Source: Oscillospiraceae bacterium (GTDB lineage: Bacteria > Bacillota > Clostridia > Oscillospirales > Acutalibacteraceae). Taken from it: a DNA stretch of 64,000 bases. Below, piece after piece: positions 42,300-52,046 of this stretch. How positions within the stretch are numbered: position 1 is the stretch's first letter; each line of letters starts with the position of its first letter. Position numbers and translations under genes: made by a program. The notes below the pieces were generated by a model. It worked only from the letters and a program-made list of their open reading frames with translations, had not been told where the DNA came from and did no database searches. Location: the NCBI GenBank assembly GCA_015065765.1, contig SVPP01000001.1, forward strand, positions 62,001 to 126,000, given 5' to 3'.

Positions 42300-44456
42300 T
42301 TACACAACTGTAATTTTTTCGGGGACTGAAATCTGAGTTTTTCCATCTTTCTGAACTCTGACTTTTATTTTTCCATATGGAGAGGGGATAGATATTTCCG
42401 CAAAATCGAGACCAAAAGATGAGGGCTTCAGACTGATTTTCTTCATGCCCGGCTCTAAAATCTCAATACCTGAGAATCTTGCAGGCAACTGATATGCAGG
42501 TGTACCGCCCCATGCGTGACTGTAATCACAATCAAATCCGTCCCAGACTTCCTTCAGACCTTTGTCACATTCATCCACAAGGTCTGTCCATTTTCTGAGA
42601 AGCTGTACACCGAATTCATCAAAAAGATCGTTCTCATAAACTGCATCCAGAATAAAATGATAGAAATACGGATTCGCCTGTATAAGTGTTTTGTCCGTGA
42701 GGACTTTTCGCAGGATTTTCTCACTTATATTCTCATCACACAGATGATACAAAACAGCAAGAGTATTTGAATGTACGCTATAATAACGTTTTACTTTTTC
42801 ACAAGGACGCCAATTGATTTCTTCATCATCAAAATTTCTGCCGTCAAAATAGAGAGATTTTTCTTTGTCAAGGAAGGTTTCGTTAAAAGATTTTTTAAGT
42901 AATTCTGCACGGGTATTATAGACAAAAATTTTATCATCATTCAGTACATTACAAATTTTCTGTATATTGCACAGTGCATCATAGTAAAAAGCGTTCAGAA
43001 CCGTTTCACCGAGAGCTCTGGGCGGATGATGCATGGTATAGCCGTCATGTTCAACGTGGTCAACAAACATATAATTTGGTGGGTTTGTGACAAGTCCGTC
43101 CTCTGTGGTATATGAATTGAATCGTTCCATGAGCCCATGGAGTGCATTTATTGAATACTCAAGAATTGTTTTGTCACCGCTGAACATATAATAATCATAA
43201 ATCATCCTGACAAGAATGAGACTGTATGTTGTGTGGAACATGAAATAGTCATTCATCTCAAGAAAATCAATGGTTCTGACAATGTCAAAGCGTGTAAGTT
43301 TTGTGTCACCAAAGCAAAAATATGCCATGAGACTTTCGATATAATAGTCACCTGTACAAGCAAGATTTTCCTGATGATATGGGCTGTCAAGATGAAGTGA
43401 TTGCCTGCATATGCCGAGAGTGTGTTTACAAAGGTTAAATATTTTATTCAATTCACTGTCACTTGACGTGAAAGTTCCGTTATCAGGTTCATCATAATGA
43501 GTAGCTACAAGCGAAACGTTTTCTATTTTAGCATCTTGTTTCTTGGTAAATGTTATGCCGATTCTGATAACACCGATACTCTGAAGTCTCATGCCTCTGA
43601 AATCAAGGTCATATATATCAGAAATGCGTATTCTTGTTTTGGGATCGTGGCATATCTGACCGAAAAATTCCTGACAGTCAATGTTTGCTATGAGATCCCG
43701 ACAAGCTGAAAACTTTACAGAGGGATAGGCTGCATAGATTTTGTCAAAAACACAATCAACGGTAACGGGTGAGCCGTATTTAATTGTAAAGGAGTTTCCC
43801 TTTACGCAAACACGCTCTTTGAATTCATCAGGAACAACTATTTTTATCGGTGTGATGATTTCTTCTTTAAGCGGTTCAATAGGTGAAGGATACAGATTCC
43901 AGATATTTTCAGTAATTACTGCATTATCCCACGGTGTGTCTTCAAACCTGCAACGGTAGTCTCGGGCAGTTCTGTACTTTTCTGTACCGCGGCAAAGCCA
44001 TGTTTCATCAGTTATGATGTTATCTGATGTTGAATCAGAGTAAAAAATTTCAATGTTTGCGATAAAACAAGGTTTACCTTTTGATGTATCCGTCATAACC
44101 TCAGGGACGGTCTGTACTTCGGCAAAAATTTCATTTTCACCGATTGTCAGTTCAACCGGGAATGTTGTGTAATAGCTTTTAGGAAGAGAATGGGGATTAC
44201 TGAAATCACCGCCTGCACATACAGGTCCCATACCAATTACCCTGGAATTTACAGACAGTCTGTATTTACAATCTCCGAAAACCGTTATGTATGCCTCTTT
44301 GATTTCCTTTTCAATGCAGAAGGTTTTTTTGAATTCTGCTACTCGGAGAATAAAGTCATGATGAGGCATTTCTGTAGTTTCAAAACCATCCTGAAATGCA
44401 GGATATTTTTCTTTATCAAGCCATATAGTTTTTGCGTTCCCAAGATTTCGTGTCAT
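42300..44456 (-). CDS. Alpha-L-rhamnosidase-like glycoside hydrolase (GH78-like)
   Basis: The 718-residue cytoplasmic protein has N-terminal beta-sandwich parts (to about 330) and an (alpha/alpha)6 barrel (about 340-640; SELNKIFNLCKHTLGICRQSLHLDSPYHQENLACTGDYYIE in pieces, with the acidic residues of the SPxxQExL-type rhamnosidase region) and a final beta domain (ISIPSPYGKIKVRV). LKEVWDGFDCDYSHAWGGTPAYQLPARFSGI, in pieces, matches the C-terminal barrel signature of GH78. No signal peptide, so it should act on imported oligosaccharides. The ATG at 44456 follows GAGGTG. It is co-transcribed with the aldo/keto reductase. Sugar specificity is inferred from family only. Confidence 0.8.
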   Translation of the reverse strand: MTRNLGNAKTIWLDKEKYPAFQDGFETTEMPHHDFILRVAEFKKTFCIEKEIKEAYITVFGDCKYRLSVNSRVIGMGPVCAGGDFSNPHSLPKSYYTTFPVELTIGENEIFAEVQTVPEVMTDTSKGKPCFIANIEIFYSDSTSDNIITDETWLCRGTEKYRTARDYRCRFEDTPWDNAVITENIWNLYPSPIEPLKEEIITPIKIVVPDEFKERVCVKGNSFTIKYGSPVTVDCVFDKIYAAYPSVKFSACRDLIANIDCQEFFGQICHDPKTRIRISDIYDLDFRGMRLQSIGVIRIGITFTKKQDAKIENVSLVATHYDEPDNGTFTSSDSELNKIFNLCKHTLGICRQSLHLDSPYHQENLACTGDYYIESLMAYFCFGDTKLTRFDIVRTIDFLEMNDYFMFHTTYSLILVRMIYDYYMFSGDKTILEYSINALHGLMERFNSYTTEDGLVTNPPNYMFVDHVEHDGYTMHHPPRALGETVLNAFYYDALCNIQKICNVLNDDKIFVYNTRAELLKKSFNETFLDKEKSLYFDGRNFDDEEINWRPCEKVKRYYSVHSNTLAVLYHLCDENISEKILRKVLTDKTLIQANPYFYHFILDAVYENDLFDEFGVQLLRKWTDLVDECDKGLKEVWDGFDCDYSHAWGGTPAYQLPARFSGIEILEPGMKKISLKPSSFGLDFAEISIPSPYGKIKVRVQKDGKTQISVPEKITVV

Positions 44457-44471
44457 TTTCAACACCTCGAT

Positions 44472-45617
44472 TCAGTCGTTTACTCCGAGTTTTGAATTAA
44501 GTTCTTTCATGTTATCCATAATATCAACTATTTTAATTCCCTGTGGACAGAAACTCTCACAAAGGTGACAACCGATACAATTAGCACTTCTTGCTTCTTC
44601 AGGAACCCTGTGATATCTTTCTATATAGTCGCTGTCACGTTTTTCGAGTCTGTATCTGCCCCAGAGAGCAAGCATTTCAGGAATATCAATGCCCTGAGGA
44701 CAATCCTTTGTACAGTATCTGCATTTAGTGCAGCGGACAGTAAAATATTCTTTGAAAATTTCAACAGCTTTATCAAGTGCTTCCTGTTCATCATCTGTTA
44801 TTTTCTCAAAGTCTGTCATTGTCTCAATGTTATCCTTAACCTGGGATTCGTCTGACATACCGCTGAGAACAGTGAGAATACTATCATTACTTGCTGCGTA
44901 TCTGATTGCCCATGATGCAATGCTCTTATCAGGTTTTGCTTCTTTAAGAATCGCATTTGCTTCATCGCAAAGATTTGCAAGAGCTCCGCCTCTTACAGGT
45001 TCCATTACAATTAAAGGAAGGTTGTACTTTTTAATTATTTCGTATTCTTTGAGTGTATTTGAGTTTGAGGCATCAAGGTAATTGTACTGAAGCTGAACAA
45101 AATCCCATTCATGGTCTGAGGTAATTCTTTCGAGACATTCCAATGAACCATGGAAAGAAAAACCGAGATTTCTGATTTTACCTTCCTTTTTCTTTTCCAT
45201 GAGAAACTCATATGTGTCAAAGCTTTCAAGTTTGTCATAATTTTCATCATTGAGACTGTGTTCAAGATAGAAATCAAAATAATCTACCTGACATCTTTCA
45301 AGCTGTTCATTGAAAATTTTTTCAAGATCAGCTTTTTCTTTCACAAACCAAGGTGGCATTTTTGATGCAAGGAAAAATGAGTCTCTGGGATATCTTTTAA
45401 GTGCAACGCCAACAAATTTCTCGCTTTCGCCACCGTGATAGCCATAAGCTGTGTCAAAATAATTTACGCCGTTTTTATATGCGTAATCAATCATTTCAAG
45501 GGCAGCTTCATAATCAATTTTGCTGTCGTCTGAATCAAGAACGGGGAATCTCATGCAGCCAAAGCCTAAAAGTGAAATTTCGCAGTTGTTTTTCTCATAT
45601 AATTTTCTTGTTACCAT
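44472..45617 (-). CDS. Aldo/keto reductase with C-terminal 4Fe-4S ferredoxin domain
   Basis: The 381-residue protein has an AKR TIM barrel (about 1-280; LGFGCMRFPVLD, NYFDTAYGYHGGESE, with Tyr and Asp of the active site) and a C-terminal ferredoxin-type domain with CTKCRYCTKDCPQGIDIP and CIGCHLCESFCPQGI, eight Cys that can hold two clusters. This architecture is common in clostridia and is linked with reduction using ferredoxin-type carriers. Substrate unknown. ATG 45617 follows GAGGTG. It precedes the rhamnosidase-like gene by 15 bases, so the substrate may be a sugar released by that enzyme. Confidence 0.92.
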   Translation of the reverse strand: MVTRKLYEKNNCEISLLGFGCMRFPVLDSDDSKIDYEAALEMIDYAYKNGVNYFDTAYGYHGGESEKFVGVALKRYPRDSFFLASKMPPWFVKEKADLEKIFNEQLERCQVDYFDFYLEHSLNDENYDKLESFDTYEFLMEKKKEGKIRNLGFSFHGSLECLERITSDHEWDFVQLQYNYLDASNSNTLKEYEIIKKYNLPLIVMEPVRGGALANLCDEANAILKEAKPDKSIASWAIRYAASNDSILTVLSGMSDESQVKDNIETMTDFEKITDDEQEALDKAVEIFKEYFTVRCTKCRYCTKDCPQGIDIPEMLALWGRYRLEKRDSDYIERYHRVPEEARSANCIGCHLCESFCPQGIKIVDIMDNMKELNSKLGVND

Positions 45618-45650
45618 AGTGTTCACCTCGTAAAAATAATATACACTATA

Positions 45651-45678
45651 ATTATATATTTTTTCAGAGGTTTGTCAA
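45651..45678 (-). promoter_or_regulatory. Sigma-A type promoter of the AKR/GH78 operon
   Basis: On the minus strand TTGACA (45678-45673) and TATAAT (45656-45651) are 16 bases apart. Confidence 0.8.
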
Positions 45679-45685
45679 TAATTTC

Positions 45686-46015
45686 TCAGCTTGTATAATC
45701 TTCAATTATTCTCATTAGTTCTGAAGATGAGTCAGTGAATATTCCGTCTTCAATGATTTTTCTGTCCTCTTCGGGAAGAGTGTCAATATAGGTATCGTAG
45801 ACTTTATATGGTAGTTTTGAATCTCTGTCAAAAACTGCAAGCTTACCGTTGAAAACTGAAATGCGGTATTTGTATTTGTGGACATTTGTAGCCTCAGACA
45901 CAGTTGTATTTTCTTGTATGGGTTCAAAAATACTTTTGGTTATAACATCAATTGACAGATAGGTAATTGAAAAAACTGCAAGGAACATAAAAACCGTAAT
46001 AAATTTAAATTTCAT
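45686..46015 (-). CDS. BofC C-terminal-domain-like small membrane protein
   Basis: The 109-residue protein has an N-terminal signal or anchor helix (about 5-25) and a C-terminal domain with YRISVFNGKLAVFDRDS, YKVYDTYIDTLPEEDRKIIEDGI, which matches the BofC C-terminal domain found in sporulating Firmicutes. BofC of Bacillus acts between the forespore membranes to restrain SpoIVB signalling of pro-SigK processing; whether this short form does the same is unknown. It reads away from PBP1A and has its own start after AAGGTGAAA. Confidence 0.72.
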   Translation of the reverse strand: MKFKFITVFMFLAVFSITYLSIDVITKSIFEPIQENTTVSEATNVHKYKYRISVFNGKLAVFDRDSKLPYKVYDTYIDTLPEEDRKIIEDGIFTDSSSELMRIIEDYTS

Positions 46016-46210
46016 TTTTTCACCTTTCTTTAGCTGTGTTTTCAGTTTTATCCTTGTCCTGGCCCATGTTTTTATTCAAAAAACTGTAAATATGTTACAA
46101 TTTTGTTATTTTTTTAAAAAGTACTAAACAAATTGACAATTATGTGATATAATATGAATATCTGTAAATTTAACTACTTATCTTTTCTGCTAACAGGAGG
46201 AGATTTTATA

Positions 46211-48532
46211 ATGGCAGCAACAGGAAAAAAACGCAAAAAAACACCTTCATCAGCCTCGACGGGAGGAATAATTCTCAAGAGCATTCTGCTGGTTATTCTT
46301 CTTTGTGTCTTGGTTGTAGGCGGATACGTTCTTTTTAAATCGGTTTCATACATCAATGGTGAACCTTTTGACCTTGATAAATACAAGGCTGATCAGGTTC
46401 AGACATCGATTATTTACAGAAAAGAAACCGAAAACGCAGACTACACCGAGTACACAAGACTTCACGGTGAAACAAACAGAATCTGGGTTAATTTTGTGGA
46501 TATCCCACAAAATATGAAGGATGCAATTATAGCCCTTGAAGATGTTCGTTTCAATAAACATCATGGTGTTGACTGGATAAGAACAATCGGTGTTATGATA
46601 AAACCCAGTAACTCCGGACAGGGTGGTTCAACAATTACGCAGCAGTTGATTAAGAACCTTACTGACGAAAAAGATGTAACATACGTGCGTAAATTCAAGG
46701 AGATACTCACTGCTCTTAATCTTGAAAAAAACTATGAGAAAGATGAGATTCTTGAAACATATCTCAATACGCTGTATCTCAGCCAGGGTTGCTATGGTAT
46801 CAAAACAGCCGCTGAATTATATTTTGGTAAAGAGGTAGAGGATCTCAATCTTGCAGAGTGCGCTGCCCTTGCATGTATTACAAAGGAACCCACAACCTAT
46901 GACCCGCTTCTTAATCCTGAAAATAATGCAGACAGACGCGAATACTGTCTTGGAAAAATGCTTGAAGAAGAATATATTACAGAGCAAGAATATAATGATG
47001 CTCTTAATTGCAAACTCGTGTTATCAAATGACCCCAATTTCAAAAGTCAGATTGAAGATACATCTGATGAACAGGAAACAGAAGAAGTACAAAGCTATTA
47101 CGTTGACTATATTATCAACCAGCTTATTGAAGATTTCCAGACCGATTATGATTTGTCTTATATCCAGGCATGGAAAAAAGTGTACTATGGTGGTCTGAGA
47201 ATTTATTCTGCTGAAAATACAGAGATTCAGGACAAGCTTGAATACATCTACGAAAACAGAGACGGTTTCCCTTCCATCTATAACAGCGGTGGTGAAAAAG
47301 TCCAGAGTGCCATGACAATTATGGACTATAAAGGCAGGGTAGTAGCAATTATCGGCGGTGCTGATGAGAAAACTGAGGATCGTTCTCTTAACAGAGCTGA
47401 GCAATCACCCCGTCAGCCCGGTTCAGCAATCAAACCGCTCAGCGTTTATACCTACGCAATTGATTCAAACCAGATCACCTGGGGAACTCGCACTCTCGAT
47501 TATTCCGGTACAAGACGTGAAGGTAAGCTCTGGCCCACAAACTACGGTGGTTCAACAGGCTCAGGTGCATATGTTACAACTCAGTACGCTCTTAAAAAGT
47601 CACTCAATACTGTTCCTTACAGAATACTTGAGCATGTTTCACTTGCAAAAGCGTATGATTTCATGAAAAATAACCTTCATTTCACAACAATGGTTGACGG
47701 CATTGATGACGCTGACTATTCACCGCTTTGCGTTGGTGGTATGAATAAAGGTCTTACTTCGCTGGAAATGACAGCAGCTTTTGCTGTATATGGCAGTGGC
47801 GGTAAATACTACAAACCTTATCCTTATTTCAAGGTTACAAACAGCGACGGCTCAATAGTATATTTTGACAACACAAACCCTGAGGGCGAACAGGTTATTT
47901 CTCCCGATACAGCTGAGGTTATGAACAGAATGCTTCAGACTGTTATCACAGAAGGTACAGGTAGCGGTTATGGCATAAAAGGATTCCAGACTTTTGCAAA
48001 AACAGGTACAACAACAAATAACTATGACCGTTGGTTTGCCGCAGGTACACCTTATTATGTTTCTGCTGTATGGTACGGATACGACATCAACAGAGCTATC
48101 AGTTCATCAGCAAGCAACCCTGCAGGACAGATTTTCAAGCATGTTTATAATGAAATACATGAAGACCTTGAAGTCAAGGATTTTGAATATCCGGGCAGTA
48201 AGGCTAAAGAAGTAAAATACTGCACATATTCAGGTCAGCTTGCAGGTTCATCCTGCTATTCGACAGCTAAAGGTTACTTTACAAGCCAGTATACAACTGT
48301 CTGCTCAGGTGACCATTCAGGCAAAAATGGCGTAATCGGCGGAAACGGCGGTTGGTCAGGTGCAAGTGGAAATTCTTCAGGCAACGGCGAAGGAGAAACA
48401 GGTGAGGGCGAAACAGAAACCACAACACTTCCCGTTATCGGTGGAACAGAGGAACCGATCATTCCTGACACACCAACAAATCCTGTTGAAATTGTTACTG
48501 ACCCCTCAAATATAATTGGCGGTGGATATTAA
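46211..48532 (+). CDS. Penicillin-binding protein 1A (bifunctional)
   Basis: The protein of about 773 residues has a basic cytoplasmic tail, one membrane helix (about 20-45), a GT51 transglycosylase domain (ALEDVRFNKHHGVDW with the catalytic Glu, GGSTITQQLIKN, KFKEILTALNLEKNYEKDEILETYLN in pieces) and a transpeptidase domain (SxxK serine in QPGSAIKPL, SLN, KTGTT). The C-terminal tail is Gly/Ser/Thr-rich. It makes and cross-links peptidoglycan. I choose ATG 46211 after AGGAGG (46195-46200). A TATAAT is present at 46148-46153, but its -35 is weak, and TTGACA at 46133 is too close. Confidence 0.93.
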   Translation: MAATGKKRKKTPSSASTGGIILKSILLVILLCVLVVGGYVLFKSVSYINGEPFDLDKYKADQVQTSIIYRKETENADYTEYTRLHGETNRIWVNFVDIPQNMKDAIIALEDVRFNKHHGVDWIRTIGVMIKPSNSGQGGSTITQQLIKNLTDEKDVTYVRKFKEILTALNLEKNYEKDEILETYLNTLYLSQGCYGIKTAAELYFGKEVEDLNLAECAALACITKEPTTYDPLLNPENNADRREYCLGKMLEEEYITEQEYNDALNCKLVLSNDPNFKSQIEDTSDEQETEEVQSYYVDYIINQLIEDFQTDYDLSYIQAWKKVYYGGLRIYSAENTEIQDKLEYIYENRDGFPSIYNSGGEKVQSAMTIMDYKGRVVAIIGGADEKTEDRSLNRAEQSPRQPGSAIKPLSVYTYAIDSNQITWGTRTLDYSGTRREGKLWPTNYGGSTGSGAYVTTQYALKKSLNTVPYRILEHVSLAKAYDFMKNNLHFTTMVDGIDDADYSPLCVGGMNKGLTSLEMTAAFAVYGSGGKYYKPYPYFKVTNSDGSIVYFDNTNPEGEQVISPDTAEVMNRMLQTVITEGTGSGYGIKGFQTFAKTGTTTNNYDRWFAAGTPYYVSAVWYGYDINRAISSSASNPAGQIFKHVYNEIHEDLEVKDFEYPGSKAKEVKYCTYSGQLAGSSCYSTAKGYFTSQYTTVCSGDHSGKNGVIGGNGGWSGASGNSSGNGEGETGEGETETTTLPVIGGTEEPIIPDTPTNPVEIVTDPSNIIGGGY

Positions 48533-48954
48533 TGATTATAATGTCAGTTGATTATGGCGATACCAGAACAGGTGTCGCCATCTGTGATAAAAAGGAAATT
48601 CTGGCAAGTCCCGTAACTGTGATTACTGAAAAATACAGACCTAATCTTATTAAAAAATTATTGGAAATAATTGAAGAAAGAAAGCCTGAAATGATTGTAG
48701 TAGGACTTCCGAAAAACATGGATGGCACGTGCGGTGAAAGATGCGAAAAATGTACTGCTCTTGCAGACGAATTGCGTGAAGCGACAGGCATTGAAGTTAA
48801 CATGTGGGATGAAAGACTGACAACAGTTTCTGCCTACAGAGCGTTGAATGAAGCTGATTTTCACGGCAGAAAAACAAGACAGGTTATTGATGCAGTGGCA
48901 GCAGTCACAATTCTTCAGGATTACCTTGCAAGAAGAAAGTCTGACAACAGATAA
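48532..48954 (+). CDS. ruvX: RuvX/YqgF Holliday-junction resolvase-like protein
   Basis: The 140-residue RNase H-fold protein has MSVDYGDTRTGVAICD, VVGLPKNMDGTCGERCEKC, WDERLTTVSA and DAVAAVTILQDYL, with acidic residues in the expected places. In bacteria it is linked to 16S rRNA processing and to junction resolution. Its start overlaps the PBP1A stop (TAATG); ATG 48541 is an alternative start. Confidence 0.93.
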   Translation: MIIMSVDYGDTRTGVAICDKKEILASPVTVITEKYRPNLIKKLLEIIEERKPEMIVVGLPKNMDGTCGERCEKCTALADELREATGIEVNMWDERLTTVSAYRALNEADFHGRKTRQVIDAVAAVTILQDYLARRKSDNR

Positions 48955-49002
48955 ATTACATATTTTTCAGTGCACCGCATAAAATTTTATGAGGTGTGTG
49001 CC

Positions 49003-49722
49003 ATGATAAGCAAAAAGAAAGTTATGTATTCTGTTACAATTGCTCTTACTCTGTTTCTCGTTCTTGGAGTGCTACAGATTTCTGAAACTTCAAAGTACAT
49101 ACAAACGTCTTCAAAGCTTGATAATACTGCGAAAATCAAGGTTATAATCGATGCAGGACACGGCGGAGTTGACGGCGGTGCAGTGGCAGGGGACGGAACA
49201 CTTGAGAAGGATCTGAATCTCCAGATTGCATTGATTCTTGATGAAATGCTCAGAATGTCCGGTGCTGAAACAATCATGACGAGGGCTTCCGATATTTCGA
49301 TTCATGACGAATCGGCAAAAACAATCAGAGCTAAAAAAGCAAGTGATATACATAACAGGTTTGAAATTATGGAAGATAATGATGATTATATTTTTGTCAG
49401 CATACATCAGAATTCTTTTTCTGATGCGAAATATAATGGTGCACAATTATTTTATTCACCAAACAATTCATCAAGTGCAGACCTTGCAAGATGCTTACAG
49501 AATTCATTTTCTTCACGCTTGCAAAAAGATAATGAAAGAGAAATAAAGAAGTGTACCACTGACGTTTTTCTGATTTATCATGCGAAAAATACTGCTGTTC
49601 TTTGCGAATGTGGATTTATTTCAAATAAAGCAGAACTTGAAAATCTTAAAAATCCTGAATACAGAAAACAGGTTGCTTTCTGTATTTTCAGCGGAATACT
49701 TGATTATTATTCTTCAATCTGA
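49003..49722 (+). CDS. cwlD: N-acetylmuramoyl-L-alanine amidase CwlD-like
   Basis: The protein of about 239 residues has an N-terminal membrane anchor (about 8-28) and an Amidase_3 domain with DAGHGGVDGGAV, EKDLNLQIA, SIHQNSF and CECGFISNKAELENL, giving the three zinc ligands and the catalytic Glu. CwlD forms muramic delta-lactam in spore cortex in sporulating Firmicutes. ATG 49003 is chosen because GAGGTG (about 48991-48996) lies just upstream; a GTG at 48970 is less likely. It precedes radA by 16 bases. Confidence 0.9.
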   Translation: MISKKKVMYSVTIALTLFLVLGVLQISETSKYIQTSSKLDNTAKIKVIIDAGHGGVDGGAVAGDGTLEKDLNLQIALILDEMLRMSGAETIMTRASDISIHDESAKTIRAKKASDIHNRFEIMEDNDDYIFVSIHQNSFSDAKYNGAQLFYSPNNSSSADLARCLQNSFSSRLQKDNEREIKKCTTDVFLIYHAKNTAVLCECGFISNKAELENLKNPEYRKQVAFCIFSGILDYYSSI

Positions 49723-49738
49723 TTCAGAGGTGGCGCAA

Positions 49739-51106
49739 GTGGCAAAATCTAAAGTTATATATGTGTGCAGTGACTGCGGATATGAAAGCTCAAAATGGTA
49801 CGGTTCATGTCCCGGTTGCGGTGAATGGAACACGATGCAGGAGGAAGTAAGAGCTCCTGTTACAAATAAAGCTGCAAAAACAATTTCTTCTGTTGGCGCT
49901 GCAAAGGCGGTGCCCATAAAAGAGATATCTTTTGCTGACGAAGTCAGATATAAAACCGGCATGAATGAGCTTGACAGAGTTCTCGGCGGCGGGCTTGTAA
50001 AGGGTTCTCTGGTGTTACTCAGTGGTGATCCAGGTATCGGTAAATCCACAATTTTGCTTCAGATTTGCCGCCACATGGGAGAAGAACACAATATTTTATA
50101 TGTTTCCGGTGAGGAATCTTCGAGGCAGATTAAGCTGCGTGCTGACAGGCTTGGTGTAGATACGGACAACCTTTACATAATGAGTGAAACCGATGCAGAG
50201 AAAATCTCAGAATACATCCGTTCTGAAAAGCCTGAAATTGTAATTATCGACTCAATTCAGACCATGAATATCAATGAAATTTCATCTTCACCGGGCAGTG
50301 TTTCTCAGGTAAGAGAATGTACGAATCTTCTCATGAGAACAACGAAAGCCCTTGATATTCCTATGTTTGTAGTAGGTCACGTTAACAAAGACGGCAACAT
50401 TGCTGGTCCGAAAGTCCTTGAGCATATTGTTGATGCTGTCCTTTATTTTGAAGGTGACAGAAATCTTTCATACAGAATTCTGAGAGCAGTCAAAAACAGA
50501 TATGGCTCAACCAACGAAATCGGTGTTTTCGAGATGATGGACAGGGGACTTGAAGAGGTTGAAAATCCATCAATGATGCTCATTTCAGGCAGACCGAGAA
50601 ACACATCAGGTTGCTGTATTGCTTGCGTTATGGAAGGTTCAAGACCCATTCTGGCGGAGGTTCAGGCTCTTGTTACTCCATCAGGATTCGGTAATCCCCG
50701 CAGAATGGCAACAGGCTTTGACTATAACAGAATGTCTATGATTATGGCTGTACTCGAAAAAAGGGGAGGTTACTTCTTCGGAAACATGGATAGTTATATT
50801 AATGTTGTTGGTGGTCTCAGACTTGACGAGCCTGCAACAGATTTGTCAGTAGCAATGGCACTTGTATCTTCTCTCAAAGAAGTACCTGTTGAAGATGATT
50901 TAATCGCATTCGGTGAAATCGGTCTCGGAGGCGAACTGAGAGCTGTAAGTAACTGCGAACAGAGAATCAGAGAAGCTGCAAGACTTGGTTTTACTAAGTG
51001 CATTATCCCTGAATACAACCTCAGAAATCTTAAAAATAAGATTGAAGGAATAGAGGTATTAGGTGCAAAATACATCAGACAGGCATTTGCGGTTGCGATT
51101 GGTTAA
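49739..51106 (+). CDS. radA: DNA repair protein RadA
   Basis: The protein of about 455 residues has an N-terminal zinc finger (CSDCGYESSKWYGSCPGC), a RecA-like ATPase domain with Walker A GDPGIGKST, the RadA motif KNRYGSTNEIG and a C-terminal Lon-like domain (VGGLRLDEPATDLSVAMALVSS). It drives branch migration in recombination. The long upstream frame has a poor start; I choose GTG 49739 because GAGGTG (49727-49732) sits six bases before it and the length then matches the family. Confidence 0.95.
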   Translation: MAKSKVIYVCSDCGYESSKWYGSCPGCGEWNTMQEEVRAPVTNKAAKTISSVGAAKAVPIKEISFADEVRYKTGMNELDRVLGGGLVKGSLVLLSGDPGIGKSTILLQICRHMGEEHNILYVSGEESSRQIKLRADRLGVDTDNLYIMSETDAEKISEYIRSEKPEIVIIDSIQTMNINEISSSPGSVSQVRECTNLLMRTTKALDIPMFVVGHVNKDGNIAGPKVLEHIVDAVLYFEGDRNLSYRILRAVKNRYGSTNEIGVFEMMDRGLEEVENPSMMLISGRPRNTSGCCIACVMEGSRPILAEVQALVTPSGFGNPRRMATGFDYNRMSMIMAVLEKRGGYFFGNMDSYINVVGGLRLDEPATDLSVAMALVSSLKEVPVEDDLIAFGEIGLGGELRAVSNCEQRIREAARLGFTKCIIPEYNLRNLKNKIEGIEVLGAKYIRQAFAVAIG

Positions 51107-51112
51107 CAGGCT

Positions 51113-51847
51113 ATGATTTATCCGAATTTACCTATAAAGCAAGTAAATAAGGTTATAATCGGTGCAGATTATAACGAAGAAATCTATAAAAATTTGCAAA
51201 ATCTTGGTGTTGAGCCAATTTTTACGACAAAAAGCACAAATGTTCGGCAGGGTATTCAGAATCATGCAGATTTAGTGTTATGTCCGCTTACAACTGATGA
51301 GTTTCTGGTTACAAAGGAACAAAAATTGCTGAAAAACAAACTTATAAGTCTCGGATACAATGCATTAACAATAGATGAGGATTTAAGTCAGGATTATCCG
51401 AATGATGTGTTTTTGAACTGCGTAATTATCGGTAAACACATTTTTTATAATCCGAAGACGGTTTCAGCAAAAATTCACGATTTTATAAGAAATAACGATT
51501 TAATTGAAGTTTCTGTCAGACAAGGGTACACCAAGTGTTCGATAGCACCGGTCTCAATTGATAGTTTCATCACTGACGATATTTCTATCGGCTCCAGAGG
51601 AGCTGAATTCGGATTTGATGTACTGGTAATTAATAAAGGTGACATCAGACTACAGAATTTTGATTATGGATTTATCGGCGGTGCAACAGGAAAAATTGCT
51701 GAAGATAAAATGGTAATCACAGGCAAAGCAGAAAATTTATCAGATTGTGACAAGATTAAAAGTTTTTTATTTAAGTATGATGTGGAACTCATCGAGCTGA
51801 CAAATGGAGCAGTAGAAGATATCGGCTCAATTTTTCCGCTCATTTAA
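51113..51847 (+). CDS. DUF6873-like GME-fold protein of unknown function
   Basis: The 244-residue protein has no signal peptide or membrane helix. It looks like the DUF6873 family of GME (guanidino-modifying enzyme) fold proteins found next to radA in clostridia: repeated beta-beta-alpha units, VRQGYTKCSIAPVS with a conserved Cys, FGFDVLVINKGDIRL, GFIGGATGKI and ELTNGAVEDIGSI. The conserved Cys is not in the usual C-terminal nucleophile position, so no catalytic role is claimed. It follows radA by six bases with a weak site. Assignment is by resemblance. Confidence 0.6.
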   Translation: MIYPNLPIKQVNKVIIGADYNEEIYKNLQNLGVEPIFTTKSTNVRQGIQNHADLVLCPLTTDEFLVTKEQKLLKNKLISLGYNALTIDEDLSQDYPNDVFLNCVIIGKHIFYNPKTVSAKIHDFIRNNDLIEVSVRQGYTKCSIAPVSIDSFITDDISIGSRGAEFGFDVLVINKGDIRLQNFDYGFIGGATGKIAEDKMVITGKAENLSDCDKIKSFLFKYDVELIELTNGAVEDIGSIFPLI

Positions 51848-51875
51848 AAGTGGGAGAGAGTCAAAAAACACTAAA

Positions 51876-51936
51876 AGTACCCCTAAAAAGAAAATGTACT
51901 AACTGCACAAAATAAATGTTTTGTGCAGTTGAGGGG
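51876..51936. repeat. Adjacent hairpins with a perfect 12-bp inverted repeat
   Basis: AACTGCACAAAA (51901-51912) is perfectly repeated inverted at 51919-51930 with a six-base loop. Just before it AGTAC (51876-51880) pairs with GTACT (51896-51900), and CCCCT (51880-51884) could pair with AGGGG (51932-51936). No T run follows on either strand, so it is not a standard terminator; it could be a protein-binding site or a structured RNA. Confidence 0.6.
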
Positions 51937-51992
51937 AGTAAAAATAGCGTAAATAAGTGGTTTAGTGCAAATATTGTTATGTTATTAAGATT

Positions 51993-52034
51993 AAAAAGCG
52001 TACCGAAGAATTCGATAACTCCGGTACGCTTTTT
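51993..52034. terminator. Bidirectional terminator between DUF6873-like and AraC-like genes
   Basis: A perfect 13-bp inverted repeat AAAAAGCGTACCG (51993-52005) / CGGTACGCTTTTT (52022-52034) with A runs on the left and T runs on the right serves both converging genes. Confidence 0.92.
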
Positions 52035-52046
52035 GTTTTTCAGTTT

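Noticed and set aside
46133-46153. TTGACA/TATAAT promoter before PBP1A
   Set aside because: The boxes are only nine bases apart, too close for a sigma-A promoter.
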